From assembly GCF_006861795.1 (NCBI RefSeq), contig NZ_VDGH01000004.1, positions 1 through 64,000 of the forward strand: a stretch of 64,000 nt of DNA, written 5' to 3'. The DNA comes from Psychrobacillus lasiicapitis. GTDB lineage: Bacteria; Bacillota; Bacilli; Bacillales_A; Planococcaceae. This document shows, piece by piece, positions 19,351-27,721 of this stretch (its first letter is position 1; each line of letters opens with the position of its first letter). Position numbers and translations under genes: made by a program. The notes beneath the pieces were generated by a model. That model saw nothing but the letters and a program-made list of their open reading frames with translations. It was not told where the DNA came from and searched no databases.

Positions 19351-19400
19351 CCAAAAAAGGAAGGAAAGAGGCTCTCCTCGTTCCTTCTTTTTCTTTTTGG
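19351..19400 (+). terminator. Terminator after yrzB
   Basis: An imperfect purine/pyrimidine hairpin (CCAAAAAAGGAAGGAA with TTCCTTC...TTTTTGG, centre AGAGGCTCTCCT) is rich in T on the 3' side. Confidence 0.6.
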
Positions 19401-19441
19401 TCATTATCTAGTATAATGAATTGGAATAAGGGGGGAAACCC

Positions 19442-20560
19442 GTGGGAAACGAATCAAAAAAAGAGATAATGTTTGATCGTATGAAAACAAAGAAAAAAGA
19501 AGTGAAGCTTGTCAGAAGAATAGTGTTAGCCATCGTACTTTTTCTTCTTATTGTAGGTGGAGTCGGTGGATATATTGCTTATAGTTATGTGAAAAGTGCA
19601 TTAGAGCCAATGGATCCAGCTTCAGAAGAGCAAGTAGAAGTAGACATACCAATTGGTTCTGGTTTAGATACAATTGCCACAACACTAGAAGCGAATGGGA
19701 TTATTAAAAACGCAAAAATATTTAAATACTATGCCAAGTTTAATAATGAATCTAATTTTCAAGCCGGAAACTATAACTTAACAAAAGCGATGACGTTAGA
19801 TGAAATTATCAAAAGTTTGAAAAATGGTAAAGTATACAGGGAACCGTTGTTTACTCTGACAATTCCAGAAGGTCTTACACTAGAACAGATAGGACAAGTA
19901 GTGGAAAAGAAAACCGGAAAATCTGCTGACGAATTTTTTAAGCTTGTAACGAGCGATGAATTTGTGGATAGAATGATGGTTAAGTATCCAAATCTACTCT
20001 CAGCTGAGATTAAAGGAGAAAATGTTCGGTATGCATTAGAAGGATATTTATATCCTGCAACTTACCCTTTTTTCGAAGAGGATCCATCATTGGAAGTAAT
20101 AGCAGATACAATGATTTCCAATACAGAAAAAACAGTATCAGCCTATTATGATCTTTTGCAAGCAGAGGAAAAAACAGTGCACTGGCTATTGACATTTGCC
20201 TCACTGCTAGAAGAAGAAGCTACTGCACAAACGGACAGAGAAACAATTGCAAGCGTTTTTTACAATCGACTGGAAATCGATATGCCATTGCAAACGGATC
20301 CTACCGTTTTATATGCACTAGGTAGCCATAAAGATCGTGTACTGTTTGAAGATTTGGAAGTGGATAATCCATATAATACATATCAGAAAGTAGGCTTGCC
20401 GCCGGGTCCAATAGCGAATGCAGGAAAATCATCTATTGAAGCCGTATTAAATCCAACAGATACTGATTATTTTTATTTCCTTGCTGACAAGGAAGGACAA
20501 AATCACTTTTCTGAAACGTATGAACAACATCTTCAAAAAATAGACGAATATTTAAAATAA
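19442..20560 (+). CDS. mltG: Endolytic murein transglycosylase MltG (YceG-like)
   Basis: The 372-residue protein has a short cytoplasmic N-terminus, one transmembrane segment (about 23-47, IVLAIVLFLLIVGGVGGYIAY) and an extracellular YceG domain. The catalytic glutamate lies in TFASLLEEEA (about 255-264), followed by TDPTVLYALG and GLPPGPIANAG. MltG cuts nascent peptidoglycan near the membrane. A GTG start at 19442 follows a G-rich ribosome site. The equivalent B. subtilis gene is yrrL, in the same order. The hairpin after the stop probably ends the transcript. Confidence 0.94.
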   Translation: MGNESKKEIMFDRMKTKKKEVKLVRRIVLAIVLFLLIVGGVGGYIAYSYVKSALEPMDPASEEQVEVDIPIGSGLDTIATTLEANGIIKNAKIFKYYAKFNNESNFQAGNYNLTKAMTLDEIIKSLKNGKVYREPLFTLTIPEGLTLEQIGQVVEKKTGKSADEFFKLVTSDEFVDRMMVKYPNLLSAEIKGENVRYALEGYLYPATYPFFEEDPSLEVIADTMISNTEKTVSAYYDLLQAEEKTVHWLLTFASLLEEEATAQTDRETIASVFYNRLEIDMPLQTDPTVLYALGSHKDRVLFEDLEVDNPYNTYQKVGLPPGPIANAGKSSIEAVLNPTDTDYFYFLADKEGQNHFSETYEQHLQKIDEYLK

Positions 20561-20566
20561 TATGCC

Positions 20567-20602
20567 GCAGGAGAAGGAATGATGTCGCATTCCTTCTCCT
20601 GC
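20567..20602. terminator. Perfect 15-bp hairpin after mltG
   Basis: GCAGGAGAAGGAATG and its exact complement flank a six-base loop. There is no long T run, so it may be a weak terminator or an mRNA-stabilising hairpin. Confidence 0.5.
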
Positions 20603-20624
20603 TATGCTATTATAAAATATGTTT

Positions 20625-20720
20625 TTGACAATAGAAATGCGGATGCTCCTATGACAGGGTTACAGTGTAAGTTTGCGATATCGTGAAACCATGAATGTAT
20701 GGCCTGCAAGCTGCAACCAC
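20625..20720 (+). other. Candidate structured leader or small RNA upstream of trmR
   Basis: TTGACA at 20625 and TATGAC at 20650 (19-base spacer, suboptimal) precede a possible three-way junction. GGTTACAGT (20658-20666) pairs with GCTGCAACC (20710-20718). Inside are a hairpin GTTT...AAAC at 20671-20689 with CGATATCG at its centre and a hairpin CATGAATGTATG at 20690-20701. I do not recognise a known RNA class. It may be a leader of the trmR operon or a small RNA. Confidence 0.35.
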
Positions 20721-20806
20721 CCAATAGGTAAGGCGTTTTGAGCCAGACAGTTACTAGGTAAAAAAGTATACGCTTTCTTATCTAATTTAAAAGGGGTTAG
20801 CTAGTA

Positions 20807-21442
20807 ATGAACGTAAGTGATGAATTTTTAAAAGACTTGATCAAACCTCGCTCCGATATTTTTATGGAAATGGAGCAATATGCAAAAGAAAACCATGTGC
20901 CTATAATGCAGTTAGTCGGGATGGAATCCTTACTTCAACTTCTTTCCTTACAAAAACCGACATCGATTTTAGAACTCGGAACTGCAATTGGTTATTCGTC
21001 TATGCGAATGGCAACAAAGCTAACAGAAGTAACAATTGTAACGGTAGAACGAGATGAGCAAAAAGCAGAGCTTGCAAAAAGCTATATAGAGCGTGCAAAC
21101 TTGCAAAATCGTATACAGGTTATTATAGGGGATGCTTTAGAAATTTCACAAGAGCACTTGGCCAACCAAACATTCGATGCAATTTTCATCGACGCTGCAA
21201 AAGGACAATATAAAAACTTTTTTGAGAAGTACGCTCCATTGTTAAATGATGGTGGCGTTATTTATTGTGATAATTTATTGTTAAACGGCTTGTCCGAATT
21301 GCCAATGAGCGAAGTACCAAGAAGAAAAAGAACAATGGTACGCAACCAGCATCAATTTATGGAGTGGCTGATAAATCATCCAGATTATGATACGGCATTC
21401 CTACCGGTCGGAGATGGCATGTTAGTTAGTATTAAGAGGTGA
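20807..21442 (+). CDS. trmR: tRNA 5-hydroxyuridine methyltransferase TrmR (YrrM)
   Basis: The 211-residue SAM-dependent O-methyltransferase has the binding motif ILELGTAIGYSSMRMA (about 55-70), IFIDAAKGQY (about 127-136) and the class I catechol-OMT-like fold. B. subtilis TrmR methylates 5-hydroxyuridine at tRNA wobble position 34 to 5-methoxyuridine. The two downstream U32 proteins are the hydroxylation partners, and that arrangement strongly supports this assignment over a generic O-methyltransferase. It starts with an AAAAGGGG site and ends one base before trhP1. Confidence 0.92.
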   Translation: MNVSDEFLKDLIKPRSDIFMEMEQYAKENHVPIMQLVGMESLLQLLSLQKPTSILELGTAIGYSSMRMATKLTEVTIVTVERDEQKAELAKSYIERANLQNRIQVIIGDALEISQEHLANQTFDAIFIDAAKGQYKNFFEKYAPLLNDGGVIYCDNLLLNGLSELPMSEVPRRKRTMVRNQHQFMEWLINHPDYDTAFLPVGDGMLVSIKR

Positions 21443-21443
21443 T

Positions 21444-22376
21444 ATGATGAAGAAGACAGAGCTATTAGTAACTCCCGCTAGTCTGGAACATTTGGATGAG
21501 TTAATCACCGCCGGGGCAGATGCATTTTTAATTGGGGAGCAGTTTTATGGTTTGCGCTTAGGTGGAGAATTTACAATAGAGGACATTAAAGTTGCAAGAA
21601 AACGCACAAAAGAACATAATAAGAAATTATATGTGGCCCTAAACGGACTATTTCATAATGACAAAGTAGATGCCCTTGCGCCTTATATGCAAAAACTTCA
21701 GGAAATCGGTGTGGATGGTATTACATTTGGAGATCCTGCTGTCATTATCGCAAGACGTGAAGCAGAAGTTACTATTCCATTGCACTGGAGTACCGAACAA
21801 ACAGCAACAAACTATTTTACGGCTAATTATTGGGGCAAGCGTGGAGCAAACCGTGCCGTGTTAGCACGTGAGCTGAGTTTAGAGGAAATAGTGGAAATAA
21901 AAGAAAATGCTGATGTACAAATAGAAGTACAAGTTCACGGAATGACGTGTATGTTCCAATCGAAACGTTCGTTATTAGGCAATTATTTTTTGTTCCAAGA
22001 TAAAGCGATGGAAATAGAAAACCGTTCTAACCATAAAAATATGTTTTTACATGATAAAGAACGAGGGAATAAGTATCCAATTTATGAAGACCAAAATGGT
22101 ACCCATATATTTAGCCCAAATGATATATGTATGATAGATGAGCTAGACGAACTTTTAGATGCGGAAGTGGATAGTTTGAAAATAGATGGGATTTTACATG
22201 ATCCATCTTATGTAACAGCTATTACAGGCTATTATCGTCAAGCAATAGATGCATACTATGATTCTTCAGCCAACTATAAAAAGATAAAAAAAGAATTGTT
22301 CAATAAAATAAAAGAAATACAACCTCCACTCAGACCATTAGACACTGGTTTCTTCTTTAAAGAAACCGTCTATTAA
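21444..22376 (+). CDS. trhP1: U32-family tRNA hydroxylation protein TrhP1 (YrrN)
   Basis: The 310-residue member of the peptidase U32 family is closely followed by a second, longer one. In B. subtilis the yrrN-yrrO pair takes part in prephenate-dependent hydroxylation of tRNA U34 (ho5U). The TIM-barrel-like features LLVTPASLEHLDELI and GADAFLIGEQFYGLRLGGE are visible near the N-terminus. It keeps only a reduced cysteine set (MTCMF at about 170) compared with TrhP2. Peptidase activity is not implied. GAGGTGAT precedes two adjacent ATG codons; either may be used. Confidence 0.9.
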   Translation: MMKKTELLVTPASLEHLDELITAGADAFLIGEQFYGLRLGGEFTIEDIKVARKRTKEHNKKLYVALNGLFHNDKVDALAPYMQKLQEIGVDGITFGDPAVIIARREAEVTIPLHWSTEQTATNYFTANYWGKRGANRAVLARELSLEEIVEIKENADVQIEVQVHGMTCMFQSKRSLLGNYFLFQDKAMEIENRSNHKNMFLHDKERGNKYPIYEDQNGTHIFSPNDICMIDELDELLDAEVDSLKIDGILHDPSYVTAITGYYRQAIDAYYDSSANYKKIKKELFNKIKEIQPPLRPLDTGFFFKETVY

Positions 22377-22393
22377 GGAAAGGAAGGTTATTA

Positions 22394-23668
22394 GTGACGG
22401 TTACTAAATTAGATAATATTAGCGAGCTAGTAAACGGTAAGCGCGTTATAACGAAAAAGCCGGAGTTACTAGCACCTGCAGGTAGTTTAGAAAAACTGAA
22501 AATTGCTGTTCATTATGGGGCTGATGCTGTATTTATCGGTGGTCAAGAATTTGGGTTACGTTCAAACGCAGGAAATTTTTCGATTGAGGAAATGCGGGAA
22601 GGCGTCGAATTTGCGAACCAATACGGGGCGAAAATTTATGTAACAACCAATATTTTTGCACATAATGAAAATATGGATGGTCTGCAGACGTATTTACAAG
22701 CTATTGAAGATGCTGGTGTAACCGGAATCATAGTAGCGGATCCGCTGATTATTGAAACCTGTCGTACTTTTGCGCCTAAGCTAGAGTTACATTTGAGCAC
22801 TCAGCAATCATTATCCAACTGGAAGGCTGTACAATATTGGAAAGAAGAAGGGCTTCATAGGGTAGTGCTCGCTCGTGAAACGACTGGTGATGAAATTCAG
22901 TTGATGAAAGAAAAAGTGGATATAGAAATCGAAACATTTGTGCACGGTGCGATGTGTATTGCGTATAGCGGTAGATGTACGCTTTCTAATCATATGACTG
23001 CCCGTGATTCTAACCGCGGTGGGTGTTGCCAATCTTGTCGATGGGATTATGATTTATATGAACAAAACGATGGGGAAGAGCTTCCGTTATTTCAAGAAAA
23101 CGATATTCCATTTGCGATGAGTCCAAAAGATTTAAAACTGCTCGAATCCATACCAAGAATGATTGATATGGGGATAGACTCCTTAAAAGTCGAAGGACGT
23201 ATGAAATCCATCCACTATATTGCAACGGTTGTGAGTGTTTATCGAAAAGTAATCGATGCATATTGTGCGGATCCAGAAAACTTTGTGATGAAACAAGCAT
23301 GGCTTACAGAGCTTGAAAAATGTGCAAACCGTGAAACGGATACAGCATTTTTTGAAGGTGAACCTAGTTTTGAACAACAAATGTACGGAGTACACGATAA
23401 AAAGCTCGGTTACGATTTTGTCGGACTTGTGCTAGACTATGACGAGGAAACGCAAATAGTAACGCTTCAACAGCGAAATTATTTTAAACCAGGTGATGAA
23501 GTAGAGTTTTTTGGACCCGAAATTGAAAACGTTCGAATAAAGATAAATGAAATAACGAATAAAAAAGGACAAGTGTTAGATGCAGCAAGACATCCTTTAG
23601 AAATAGTACAATTTAAGTGTCCTGTTAAATTGTACCCAAATAACATGATGAGAAAGGGGCTAAAATAA
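22394..23668 (+). CDS. trhP2: U32-family tRNA hydroxylation protein TrhP2 (YrrO)
   Basis: The 424-residue U32-family protein carries the cysteine motif expected for an iron-sulfur site: [11 protein letters not shown]...CCQSCRWDY (about 195-230). The N-terminal block [18 protein letters not shown] and [20 protein letters not shown] are family signatures. With TrhP1 it should hydroxylate wobble uridine using a prephenate-derived group. A GTG start at 22394 follows an AAGGAAGG site. Its stop overlaps the udk start, so the genes are cotranscribed and probably translationally coupled. Confidence 0.92.
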   Translation: MTVTKLDNISELVNGKRVITKKPELLAPAGSLEKLKIAVHYGADAVFIGGQEFGLRSNAGNFSIEEMREGVEFANQYGAKIYVTTNIFAHNENMDGLQTYLQAIEDAGVTGIIVADPLIIETCRTFAPKLELHLSTQQSLSNWKAVQYWKEEGLHRVVLARETTGDEIQLMKEKVDIEIETFVHGAMCIAYSGRCTLSNHMTARDSNRGGCCQSCRWDYDLYEQNDGEELPLFQENDIPFAMSPKDLKLLESIPRMIDMGIDSLKVEGRMKSIHYIATVVSVYRKVIDAYCADPENFVMKQAWLTELEKCANRETDTAFFEGEPSFEQQMYGVHDKKLGYDFVGLVLDYDEETQIVTLQQRNYFKPGDEVEFFGPEIENVRIKINEITNKKGQVLDAARHPLEIVQFKCPVKLYPNNMMRKGLK

Positions 23669-24306
23669 TGTCAAGTCGAACTCCTCTTATCATAGGAATC
23701 ACTGGCGGATCTGGTTCTGGGAAAACGAGCGTAACAAATGCAATTAGTGATGTATTCAAAGACCATTCCGTTGTCGTGATCGAACAAGATTATTATTATA
23801 AAGACCAAAGCCATTTAAAATTTGAAGAACGATTAAACACGAACTATGATCACCCACTTGCGTTTGATAATGATTTGCTTATTGAACATATTCATGATTT
23901 ATTGAACAATAAAGCAATTGAAAAACCGGTGTATGATTATGCTCAGCATACGCGATCTAATGAAACAATTACAATTGAACCAAAAGATGTAATCATTCTT
24001 GAAGGAATATTAGTACTTGAGGATGAGCGTCTCCGTAATTTAATGAACATTAAATTATTTGTCGATACAGACTCAGATTTACGTATTATTCGCCGTATTT
24101 TGCGCGACATCCACGAAAGAGGTCGTACAGTTGAATCAGTAGTAGAACAATATCTCACGGTCGTTCGACCAATGCATAACCAATTTATAGAGCCGACTAA
24201 AAAATATGCAGATATCATTATTCCTGAAGGTGGACAAAATGAAGTGGCAATAGATTTAATGGTTACAAAAATAAAAACAATTCTTGAAACTGACGTTATT
24301 GTATAA
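23668..24306 (+). CDS. udk: Uridine kinase
   Basis: The 212-residue P-loop kinase phosphorylates uridine and cytidine in pyrimidine salvage. Walker A is [13 protein letters not shown] (about 10-22). [12 protein letters not shown] and the YDHPLAFD block (about 60-67) are typical of uridine kinases. The ATG overlaps the trhP2 stop by one base. The udk-greA order after yrrMNO is the same as in B. subtilis. Nothing unusual is seen. Confidence 0.96.
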   Translation: MSSRTPLIIGITGGSGSGKTSVTNAISDVFKDHSVVVIEQDYYYKDQSHLKFEERLNTNYDHPLAFDNDLLIEHIHDLLNNKAIEKPVYDYAQHTRSNETITIEPKDVIILEGILVLEDERLRNLMNIKLFVDTDSDLRIIRRILRDIHERGRTVESVVEQYLTVVRPMHNQFIEPTKKYADIIIPEGGQNEVAIDLMVTKIKTILETDVIV

Positions 24307-24419
24307 TATGATGATTGGTGATTGACAATAATTTCATGAAATTCATATCATTTTAAAGTTCAGCATATGAATGGTACATGAACATGTTTTAAGTGTGTAT
24401 TTAAAGGAGTGTATGGGAA

Positions 24420-24893
24420 GTGTCAACAGAGAAACAATATCCAATGACCGTTGCTGGGAAACAAAAATTAGAAGAAGAATTAGAGTTATTAAAAACGGTT
24501 AAACGTAAAGAAGTAGTAGAACGTATTAAGATTGCAAGAAGCTTCGGTGACTTATCCGAAAACTCGGAATATGATTCTGCAAAAGAAGACCAAGCATTTG
24601 TAGAAGGTAGAATTTCTACACTTGAGTCGATGATTCGAAATGCAGTTATTATTGAAGAAGAAGGCAATAATGATACTGTATCACTAGGGAAAACGGTGAC
24701 ATTTATCGAAATTCCTGATGGTGATGAAGAAACTTATACAATCGTTGGTTCAGCAGAAGCAGATCCACTGGAAGGTCTAATTTCAAATGATTCACCTATT
24801 GCTAAAGGTTTACTTGGTAAAACAATTGGTGAAAAAGTGAAAATAGTCACTCCAGGCGGAGAAATGGACGTAGAAATAAAATCGATTTCATAA
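24420..24893 (+). CDS. greA: Transcription elongation factor GreA
   Basis: GreA (157 residues) inserts a coiled coil into the RNA polymerase secondary channel and stimulates cleavage of backtracked RNA. The N-terminal coiled coil bears the acidic tip [15 protein letters not shown] (about 41-55). The C-terminal FKBP-like domain contains [11 protein letters not shown]. The GTG at 24420 gives a family-like N-terminus and follows GGAGTG. A terminator follows nine bases after the stop. A 113-base gap after udk could contain a separate promoter, but I see no convincing one. Confidence 0.95.
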   Translation: MSTEKQYPMTVAGKQKLEEELELLKTVKRKEVVERIKIARSFGDLSENSEYDSAKEDQAFVEGRISTLESMIRNAVIIEEEGNNDTVSLGKTVTFIEIPDGDEETYTIVGSAEADPLEGLISNDSPIAKGLLGKTIGEKVKIVTPGGEMDVEIKSIS

Positions 24894-24900
24894 CACTAAG

Positions 24901-24933
24901 AAAGAGGTAAACGACAATGTTTACCTCTTTTTT
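24901..24933 (+). terminator. Terminator of greA
   Basis: AAAGAGGTAAAC and GTTTACCTCTTT form a 12-bp perfect stem followed by a T run. Confidence 0.9.
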
Positions 24934-25252
24934 CAATTGAAAAGGATTCCTGTAAGGTAAATCAATTTAATCATAGTATATTGAAAAAAATATAGAGTAA
25001 TAGTAAGTGTTTTTCTAATATAAAGATCAGGAGCAACGATGGATGGGTCAGGCTTTCGTTATGAGACCAATGTCTCTCTCATAGACTGGCATCCTCATAA
25101 AAGGGTATCTTTTGTCCAAAGCCTTCCCTAGACTTTAGGAATAGGTATTAATCTATAAGGCCCCTATAATTTTGTTTATAGAAAATGAAACAAAATATAC
25201 TTTATTAACGTCTTATAATATTGTATTCTCTAATCTATGGAGGAGGAATTAG
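24934..25252. other. Non-coding gap between greA and the yrrS-like gene, with a candidate structured RNA
   Basis: No gene is seen in about 320 bases. At 25045-25128 a three-way-junction-like fold is possible. GGG(TC)AGGCTTT pairs with AAAGCCTTCCC, enclosing a hairpin TATGAGA/TCTCATA (25060-25083) and a second arm GGCATCC/GGGTATC (about 25088-25109). I do not recognise the class. In B. subtilis the penicillin-binding protein gene pbpI lies at this place; it is absent here. Confidence 0.35.
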
Positions 25253-25936
25253 ATGCAAGAAAATAATCGTCGTATGAACTCAAGACTAAATAGAAAGAAA
25301 AAAACAAATAAAATACTAAATATATTAATTGGTATAGTCTTACTTTTAATTATCATAGTAGTTGTAAATATTGTAACGGACGATGATACAGAGGAAGCAA
25401 ACGTAGAACAAACTGTTTCGGATAATGAAGAAACGGTGGATGACACTTCAGAAGAAAAGTCAACTAATCAAGAGGAAGAAGATCCTTCTGCAAACGAATC
25501 CGCTACACAAAATGAGTCAAACGAATCTTCATCGAGTGAAGTAGAAGACGATACAACAGTAGATCAATCTCAGGGTAATAACGATTCTAGTACTACTGAA
25601 CGACCTAGCAGCAGTCCAATCAGTGAAAATGAAACTGTAGATCCTTCATGGGAACCAATCGGCACAAAACAAACTGGTGAGCATGTCTCTAGCTACGATA
25701 GTTCGTCAGTTGACTGGGCAGAAAAGGTAGAAGCACTTGCATATGCCGCAGGACTGGATTCTTCCAATATGTATGTAAAGTTTTTAGGCAATGGTGGAAG
25801 CCCTCAAAAATCGATTGGAACCGTCACTTCGAAGGATGGAAAAGAAATTTATCGTATCCATTTAGAATGGGTAGATGGCCAAGGATGGAAACCAACGAAA
25901 AGAGAAAAGTTGTCAACATTAGAAGACGCCTCTTGA
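25253..25936 (+). CDS. DUF1510 membrane protein (YrrS-like)
   Basis: The 227-residue protein has a basic N-terminus (MNSRLNRKKKTNK), one transmembrane helix (about 23-43, LNILIGIVLLLIIIVVVNIV), a long low-complexity acidic and Ser/Asn-rich spacer (about 45-135) and a C-terminal domain from about 140 (WEPIGTKQTGEH..., RIHLEWVDGQGWKPTKREKL) typical of DUF1510. It is likely a single-pass protein with the C-terminal domain outside the cell. B. subtilis yrrS lies at the same locus next to pbpI. AGGAGGAATTAG precedes the ATG. The terminator overlaps the last codons. Confidence 0.88.
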   Translation: MQENNRRMNSRLNRKKKTNKILNILIGIVLLLIIIVVVNIVTDDDTEEANVEQTVSDNEETVDDTSEEKSTNQEEEDPSANESATQNESNESSSSEVEDDTTVDQSQGNNDSSTTERPSSSPISENETVDPSWEPIGTKQTGEHVSSYDSSSVDWAEKVEALAYAAGLDSSNMYVKFLGNGGSPQKSIGTVTSKDGKEIYRIHLEWVDGQGWKPTKREKLSTLEDAS

Positions 25937-25957
25937 CTTCAAGGGCGTCTTTGTCTT
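25924..25957 (+). terminator. Terminator overlapping the end of the yrrS-like gene
   Basis: AGACGCC (25924-25930, within the last codons) pairs with GGCGTCT (25944-25950), followed by TTGTCTTATTTT. Confidence 0.65.
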
Positions 25958-25994
25958 ATTTTAAAAGAAGTGCTTTTAGAGAGGAGCAAAAAAG

Positions 25995-26687
25995 ATGAAA
26001 ATTGCAGTTATCGGTGCAATGGAGCAAGAAGTAGAATTATTAAGAAATGCAATAGAAAATGCAGAAACAAACTTAATTGCAAATAGCGAGTTTACTATCG
26101 GTACATACAAAAATCATGAAGTAATTCTTTTGAAAAGCGGAATTGGTAAAGTAAATGCCGCAATGGCCACAGCTATTCTTTTAAACGAATATAAACCGGA
26201 CTATGTCATTAATACAGGTTCAGCTGGTGGCTACGATCCATCCCTTTCAGTAGGAGCAATTGTTATTTCAGATGAAGTTCGACACCATGATGTAGATGTG
26301 ACAGCTTTTGGATATGAGATAGGACAAGTGCCACAACTTCCCGCTGCTTTTAAATCGGACGAGCATTTGATGAAACTAGCGGAAGCTGCAGTAAAAGAAA
26401 TTGGAGAACATGAAGCGGCTACTGGATTAATAGCTACTGGAGATATTTTCATGCATAATCCTGAAAAAGTAGAAGAGGTTCGACGTCATTTCCCGCAGAT
26501 GAAAGCATGTGAGATGGAAGCAGCAGCTGTAGCACAAGTTTGTCATCAATTCGAAGTTCCTTTCGTTGTTATCCGCTCTTTATCGGATATCGCAGGAAAA
26601 GAATCTTCTATTAGTTTTGATGAATTTTTACCTGTTGCAGCTAAGCATTCGACTGAAATCGTATTACGTGTAGTAGAGAGATTATAA
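25995..26687 (+). CDS. mtnN: 5'-methylthioadenosine/S-adenosylhomocysteine nucleosidase
   Basis: The 230-residue enzyme cleaves the adenine from MTA and SAH, recycling by-products of methylation and polyamine synthesis. Family motifs [11 protein letters not shown] (1-15 region), [11 protein letters not shown] (about 75), ATGDIFM (about 152) and [12 protein letters not shown] (about 172) are visible, with the catalytic Asp in RSLSDIAGK (about 198). It starts with a GAGAGGAG site. It lies downstream of the yrrS-like gene, as in B. subtilis, where yrrT intervenes. Confidence 0.95.
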   Translation: MKIAVIGAMEQEVELLRNAIENAETNLIANSEFTIGTYKNHEVILLKSGIGKVNAAMATAILLNEYKPDYVINTGSAGGYDPSLSVGAIVISDEVRHHDVDVTAFGYEIGQVPQLPAAFKSDEHLMKLAEAAVKEIGEHEAATGLIATGDIFMHNPEKVEEVRRHFPQMKACEMEAAAVAQVCHQFEVPFVVIRSLSDIAGKESSISFDEFLPVAAKHSTEIVLRVVERL

Positions 26688-26797
26688 TTTGTCATGAATT
26701 AGACAAAATAGAATAGTTACTTTTATATTAATAATTTTTCCGTTCTATGCTATGATAAAGGAACAAACGCTTTCATTTTCTTAGAGGGGGTAATGGA

Positions 26798-26878
26798 ATG
26801 ATCTTTTTAATGGGAATGTCTATTTTAATTACGGCTGTTTTAGCATTCATTATGATAGCAGAGACAAGTGAGGATTAA
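26798..26878 (+). CDS. 26-residue single-pass membrane peptide
   Basis: An ATG preceded by AGAGGGGG at a good distance opens a 26-codon frame: one hydrophobic helix (about residues 1-20, IFLMGMSILITAVLAFIMIA) with a short acidic tail ETSED. A possible promoter (TTAATA, 17 bases, TATGAT) lies upstream and an intrinsic terminator follows nine bases after the stop. It therefore has all the parts of a real small gene, although I do not recognise a family. It is convergent with sigK. Confidence 0.6.
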   Translation: MIFLMGMSILITAVLAFIMIAETSED

Positions 26879-26884
26879 GTTCTT

Positions 26885-27628
26885 CTAAGCTCTTTTGGTG
26901 TTTGATACATCAAAAGAGTTTTTTTCATGAATATAAGACTGGTATAGTTTGACGAGTGCACGTTTTTCGATTCTTGAAACGTAGCTTCTAGATATTTTTA
27001 ATTGCTTCGATATTTCTTTTTGGGTCATTGGCTCATGCCCAAGTAAGCCATATCGTCTAATCACAATATCTAGCTCTCGTTTATCTAAATGAGATAAATG
27101 TGTATACAATCTGTTTGTATCTTCCTCATCAACCAGTTGTTCATCGGTACTTTTATCCATATTCTGAAGCAAATCTGTTATCTCTAAAGAATGGCCATCT
27201 TTATCCATTCCGATTGGTTCATGCAATGAAACGTCTTTTTGTACTTTTTTCAATGAACGTAAATACATAAGAATTTCATTTTCTATACATCTTGCTGCAT
27301 AAGTTGCTAGCTTTGTTTTTTTGGTGGGTGTATAGCTATTTACTGCTTTCATCAAACCAATTGTACCAATGGAGATATAATCGTCTAATAACTCGTGTTT
27401 TGGATGGAATTTTTTGACGACATGTGCCACAAGCCGCATATTTCGTTCGATTAGTTCGTCTCTTGCGGACAAGTCACCTTCCAAAAAACGATCGATCATT
27501 ACTTTTTCTTCTTCTGGCGTAAATGGTTGATGAAACGCCTGACCCTTTAAGTAACCGAGAACAAGAGGGAGATCTGAGACAACACTTATGAATGCAGTCA
27601 AAAGACCAGAAATACTATTCACCTCCAT
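26885..27628 (-). CDS. sigK: RNA polymerase sporulation sigma factor SigK (pro-sigma K), uninterrupted
   Basis: SigK drives late mother-cell sporulation genes. Region 2 (LIERNMRLVAHVVKKF, ISIGTIGLMKAVNSY, KLATYAARCIENEILMYLRSLKK) and region 4 (KRELDIVIRRYGLLG, QKEISKQLKISRSYVSRIEKRAL) are complete. The hydrophobic N-terminus GLLTAFISVVSDLPLVLGYLK is the pro-peptide removed by SpoIVFB. I give the ATG at 27628 as outer limit. The best ribosome site (GGAGGTG, 27626-27620) instead points to an ATT codon at 27613, which aligns with the B. subtilis start and gives 242 residues. The gene is not split by a skin element. Confidence 0.93.
   Translation of the reverse strand: MEVNSISGLLTAFISVVSDLPLVLGYLKGQAFHQPFTPEEEKVMIDRFLEGDLSARDELIERNMRLVAHVVKKFHPKHELLDDYISIGTIGLMKAVNSYTPTKKTKLATYAARCIENEILMYLRSLKKVQKDVSLHEPIGMDKDGHSLEITDLLQNMDKSTDEQLVDEEDTNRLYTHLSHLDKRELDIVIRRYGLLGHEPMTQKEISKQLKISRSYVSRIEKRALVKLYQSYIHEKNSFDVSNTKRA
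26890..26924 (+). terminator. Terminator of the 26-residue peptide gene, inside the 3' end of sigK
   Basis: CTCTTTTG and CAAAAGAG form the stem, followed by a T run ending near 26925. The element overlaps the last codons of the convergent sigK. Confidence 0.7.
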
Positions 27629-27644
27629 CAAGTTATACACTATT

Positions 27645-27673
27645 ACTATATGTCGAAAAACATAGGAATATGA
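27645..27673 (-). promoter_or_regulatory. SigE-type promoter of sigK
   Basis: On the minus strand TCATATT (27673-27667), a 14-base spacer and CATATAGT (27652-27645) match the SigE consensus (KMATATT, 14-15, CATACA-T). Known biology has SigE, with SpoIIID, transcribe sigK first. The start would fall near 27637, which excludes the longer reading frame upstream. Confidence 0.75.
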
Positions 27674-27721
27674 AAAAAACGACTGCAAGTAGCAATCGTT
27701 CAAATTCCTTAGAAAAGTATT

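Noticed and set aside
25214-25219. TATAAT upstream of the yrrS-like gene as a promoter
   Set aside because: The bases 17 upstream do not resemble a -35 box. The region is AT-rich enough to give such hexamers by chance.
26885-27703. A skin-type recombinase element or attachment site at sigK
   Set aside because: The sigK frame is continuous through regions 2 and 4, and no recombinase gene is nearby, so no excision is needed.
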